Positions 5,869-7,257 of a DNA stretch of 7,257 nucleotides are shown one piece after another; the first letter of the stretch is position 1, and every line of letters begins with the position of its first letter. The position numbers and the translations under genes are program-made. The notes under the pieces are model-generated. The model saw nothing but the letters and a program-made list of their open reading frames with translations, made no database searches and was not told where the DNA came from. This stretch comes from Bacteroidota bacterium (lineage in GTDB: Bacteria; Bacteroidota; Bacteroidia; Flavobacteriales; Flavobacteriaceae): assembly GCA_022560715.1 (NCBI GenBank), contig JADFSQ010000097.1:1-7257 (forward strand). Direction: 5' to 3'.

Positions 5869-7124
5869 GATACAACTAATAGAGGAGTTTCAAAATAAGT
5901 AAAATATCCTGCACCAATAATTGTTGTAACATAATAAAATGCAACTATGTAGCTTCCGTTAGAGAAATATGAGTTTAATCCAAACCAATCTCCGAAGTAA
6001 AATAGAATGTACAATGCCAATGCAACTCTTATTCCCTCAACTATAATAGCGTATTTCTTTTGGTCCATTAAAGATGTATAACCAAAAATGCCAATAAAAA
6101 CTATCAATCCATAGAGCAGTAAAAGATCAAAACTTATGTTTCCGAAGTTATAGAACATAAATAAAAGCAAGACCATAGTCATCACATATTGATAAATTGA
6201 CCATATTTTTAAAGCATTTGATGCTGGCGTTTTAAATTTGGTGTAAGCATATACATCTTCAATAATTGTAATAGGATATTTTTCAGTCACATCTTTTGGT
6301 CTCCAACCTGTTGGCATAAACCAAATACGCAATTTGTCTAACCAGCTTTTTGCTCTCCAGGCATCTTTAATTAAGTTCCAAAGGTGTATAAAATTAATTA
6401 GTATCGGATTCCAGGTTTTTACAGGTTTTAAAACGCCATAAACAGGAGGCACATCATCTAATTCTTCTTGAAAGGTGCCAAATATTCTATCCCAAACACA
6501 AAAAATTGCCGCCAGATTTTTATCAATGTATTCTTTGTTTATGGCATGATGAACGCGATGTTGCGAAGGCGTAACGATAATATATTCTAAAACACCAAGT
6601 TTGCCAATATGTTTGGTATGATACCAAAATTGAGCAAATAAATGTAAAGGGGTTAATACCGCAATTACTTCATAAGGAATTCCTATTAATACAGCAGGAA
6701 TTAGAAACAAAGCAGCATAACCTAAAAAAGATGAAATAGATTGACGCAAAGCACAACCCAAATTAAACTCTTCGCTACTATGATGGATAATATGCAAATT
6801 CCAGAAGTAATTTATTTTATGATTTAATCTATGATTCCAATAACTTGCAAAATCAATAGCAATAAACGCAAGAAAATAGACTATCCAGGTAGATTCTATT
6901 TCAAATAGCGCAAGATGTTTTAATAAAAAAGGATAGGGAACAAGTATAAAAATAATTCCAAGTGAATCTTTAATAACATTGGTTAATCCGGAACTTAAAC
7001 TGGAAATCGTGTCCATAGTGTTGTGCATCTGTTTTTTTATATAATGGCCATAGCCAATTTCAAGCAATACTAAACCCATAAAAAAAGGAGTAGCATATAA
7101 TAAAGCAGTTGCGTAAGCTTCCAT
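5853..7124 (-). CDS. AGMO-like membrane di-iron hydroxylase (sterol desaturase / fatty acid hydroxylase superfamily)
   Basis: Integral membrane oxygenase of 423 residues, close in length to human alkylglycerol monooxygenase (about 445). Three histidine boxes that would hold two irons are intact: NHRLNH (97-102), HIIHH (111-115) and HRVHH (189-193), plus FWYHTKH (166-172). The blocks around them match AGMO rather than generic desaturases: SSEEFNLGCALRQS (116-129) and IDKN followed by a WDRIFGTF segment (200-218). Predicted helices lie near 5-26, 50-72, 79-96 and 133-158, with about four more after residue 308, the hydrophobic C-terminal part also seen in AGMO. Animal AGMO uses tetrahydrobiopterin to cleave ether lipids; cofactor and substrate of bacterial members cannot be read here, and an ether lipid or other alkyl chain is only a guess. 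It is transcribed alone, towards ferritin. The ATG at 7124 precedes the first helix directly. Confidence 0.88.
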   Translation of the reverse strand: MEAYATALLYATPFFMGLVLLEIGYGHYIKKQMHNTMDTISSLSSGLTNVIKDSLGIIFILVPYPFLLKHLALFEIESTWIVYFLAFIAIDFASYWNHRLNHKINYFWNLHIIHHSSEEFNLGCALRQSISSFLGYAALFLIPAVLIGIPYEVIAVLTPLHLFAQFWYHTKHIGKLGVLEYIIVTPSQHRVHHAINKEYIDKNLAAIFCVWDRIFGTFQEELDDVPPVYGVLKPVKTWNPILINFIHLWNLIKDAWRAKSWLDKLRIWFMPTGWRPKDVTEKYPITIIEDVYAYTKFKTPASNALKIWSIYQYVMTMVLLLFMFYNFGNISFDLLLLYGLIVFIGIFGYTSLMDQKKYAIIVEGIRVALALYILFYFGDWFGLNSYFSNGSYIVAFYYVTTIIGAGYFTYFETPLLVVSKKIV

Positions 7125-7142
7125 AAACTTATTTAATATATG

Positions 7143-7150
7143 CTAAAATA
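7143..7150 (-). promoter_or_regulatory. Possible -7 element of the hydroxylase gene
   Basis: Minus-strand TATTTTAG is one base off TAnnTTTG and ends 18 bases before the ATG, the same spacing as for pepT. No TTG is present at a suitable distance upstream, so support is weak. Confidence 0.2.
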
Positions 7151-7257
7151 AATATTTCTCGTCACTTAAAAAAGTTTGTCTTTTTTTTAAATGAACGCAT
7201 TCTAGGGTGATTTTATGATAGTAGAATCAATAATTAAAACTTCTAGTCAACCATTTA

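Noticed and set aside
7215..7257. ATG followed by 14 codons open to the right edge (MIVESIIKTSSQPF), possibly a gene divergent from the hydroxylase
   Set aside because: Too short to tell from chance, with no family resemblance and no good promoter upstream. It could be a real gene start but cannot be supported from this window.

Overview
The window looks like chromosomal DNA from a member of the Bacteroidota, most likely a Flavobacteriaceae. The DNA is AT-rich. Starts are preceded by A/T-rich sequence rather than Shine-Dalgarno motifs. Several genes have the phylum's -7 promoter element (TAnnTTTG), and the gene content (PepT, class 2 PyrD, Bacteroidota-type OprO/P-like porin, bacterial ferritin, AGMO-like membrane hydroxylase) fits a marine or environmental flavobacterium. 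I see no tRNA, rRNA, CRISPR array, insertion sequence or integration site. Every gap between genes is under 170 bases.

Layout. (1) 1-810, minus: peptidase T, cut by the left window edge so that its C-terminal third is missing. (2) 811-923: a 113-base divergent control region between pepT and pyrD. (3) 924-1946 and 2026-2892, plus: quinone-linked dihydroorotate dehydrogenase, then a diverged hydroxymethylglutaryl-CoA lyase; these are ordinary metabolic genes. (4) 2983-5253, plus: an apparent operon driven by a near-ideal Bacteroidota promoter. It encodes an outer-membrane porin, an exported FMN-binding-domain protein, and a four-helix inner-membrane protein with an H-N-H motif at its predicted periplasmic face. 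The last two reading frames overlap by one base (TGATG). (5) 5327-5833, plus: non-haem ferritin with its own -7 box and a likely intrinsic terminator. (6) 5853-7124, minus: a histidine-box membrane hydroxylase closely resembling alkylglycerol monooxygenase, convergent with ferritin. (7) 7125-7257: upstream region of the hydroxylase, with no supportable gene.

The most interesting part is the porin / flavoprotein / membrane-protein operon. Its three products would span outer membrane, periplasm and inner membrane, as expected of an extracytosolic flavin-based electron-transfer module. The substrate is unknown. The neighbouring ferritin makes iron one possible theme, but ferritin has its own promoter and the link is only inference. 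The rest of the window is conventional.
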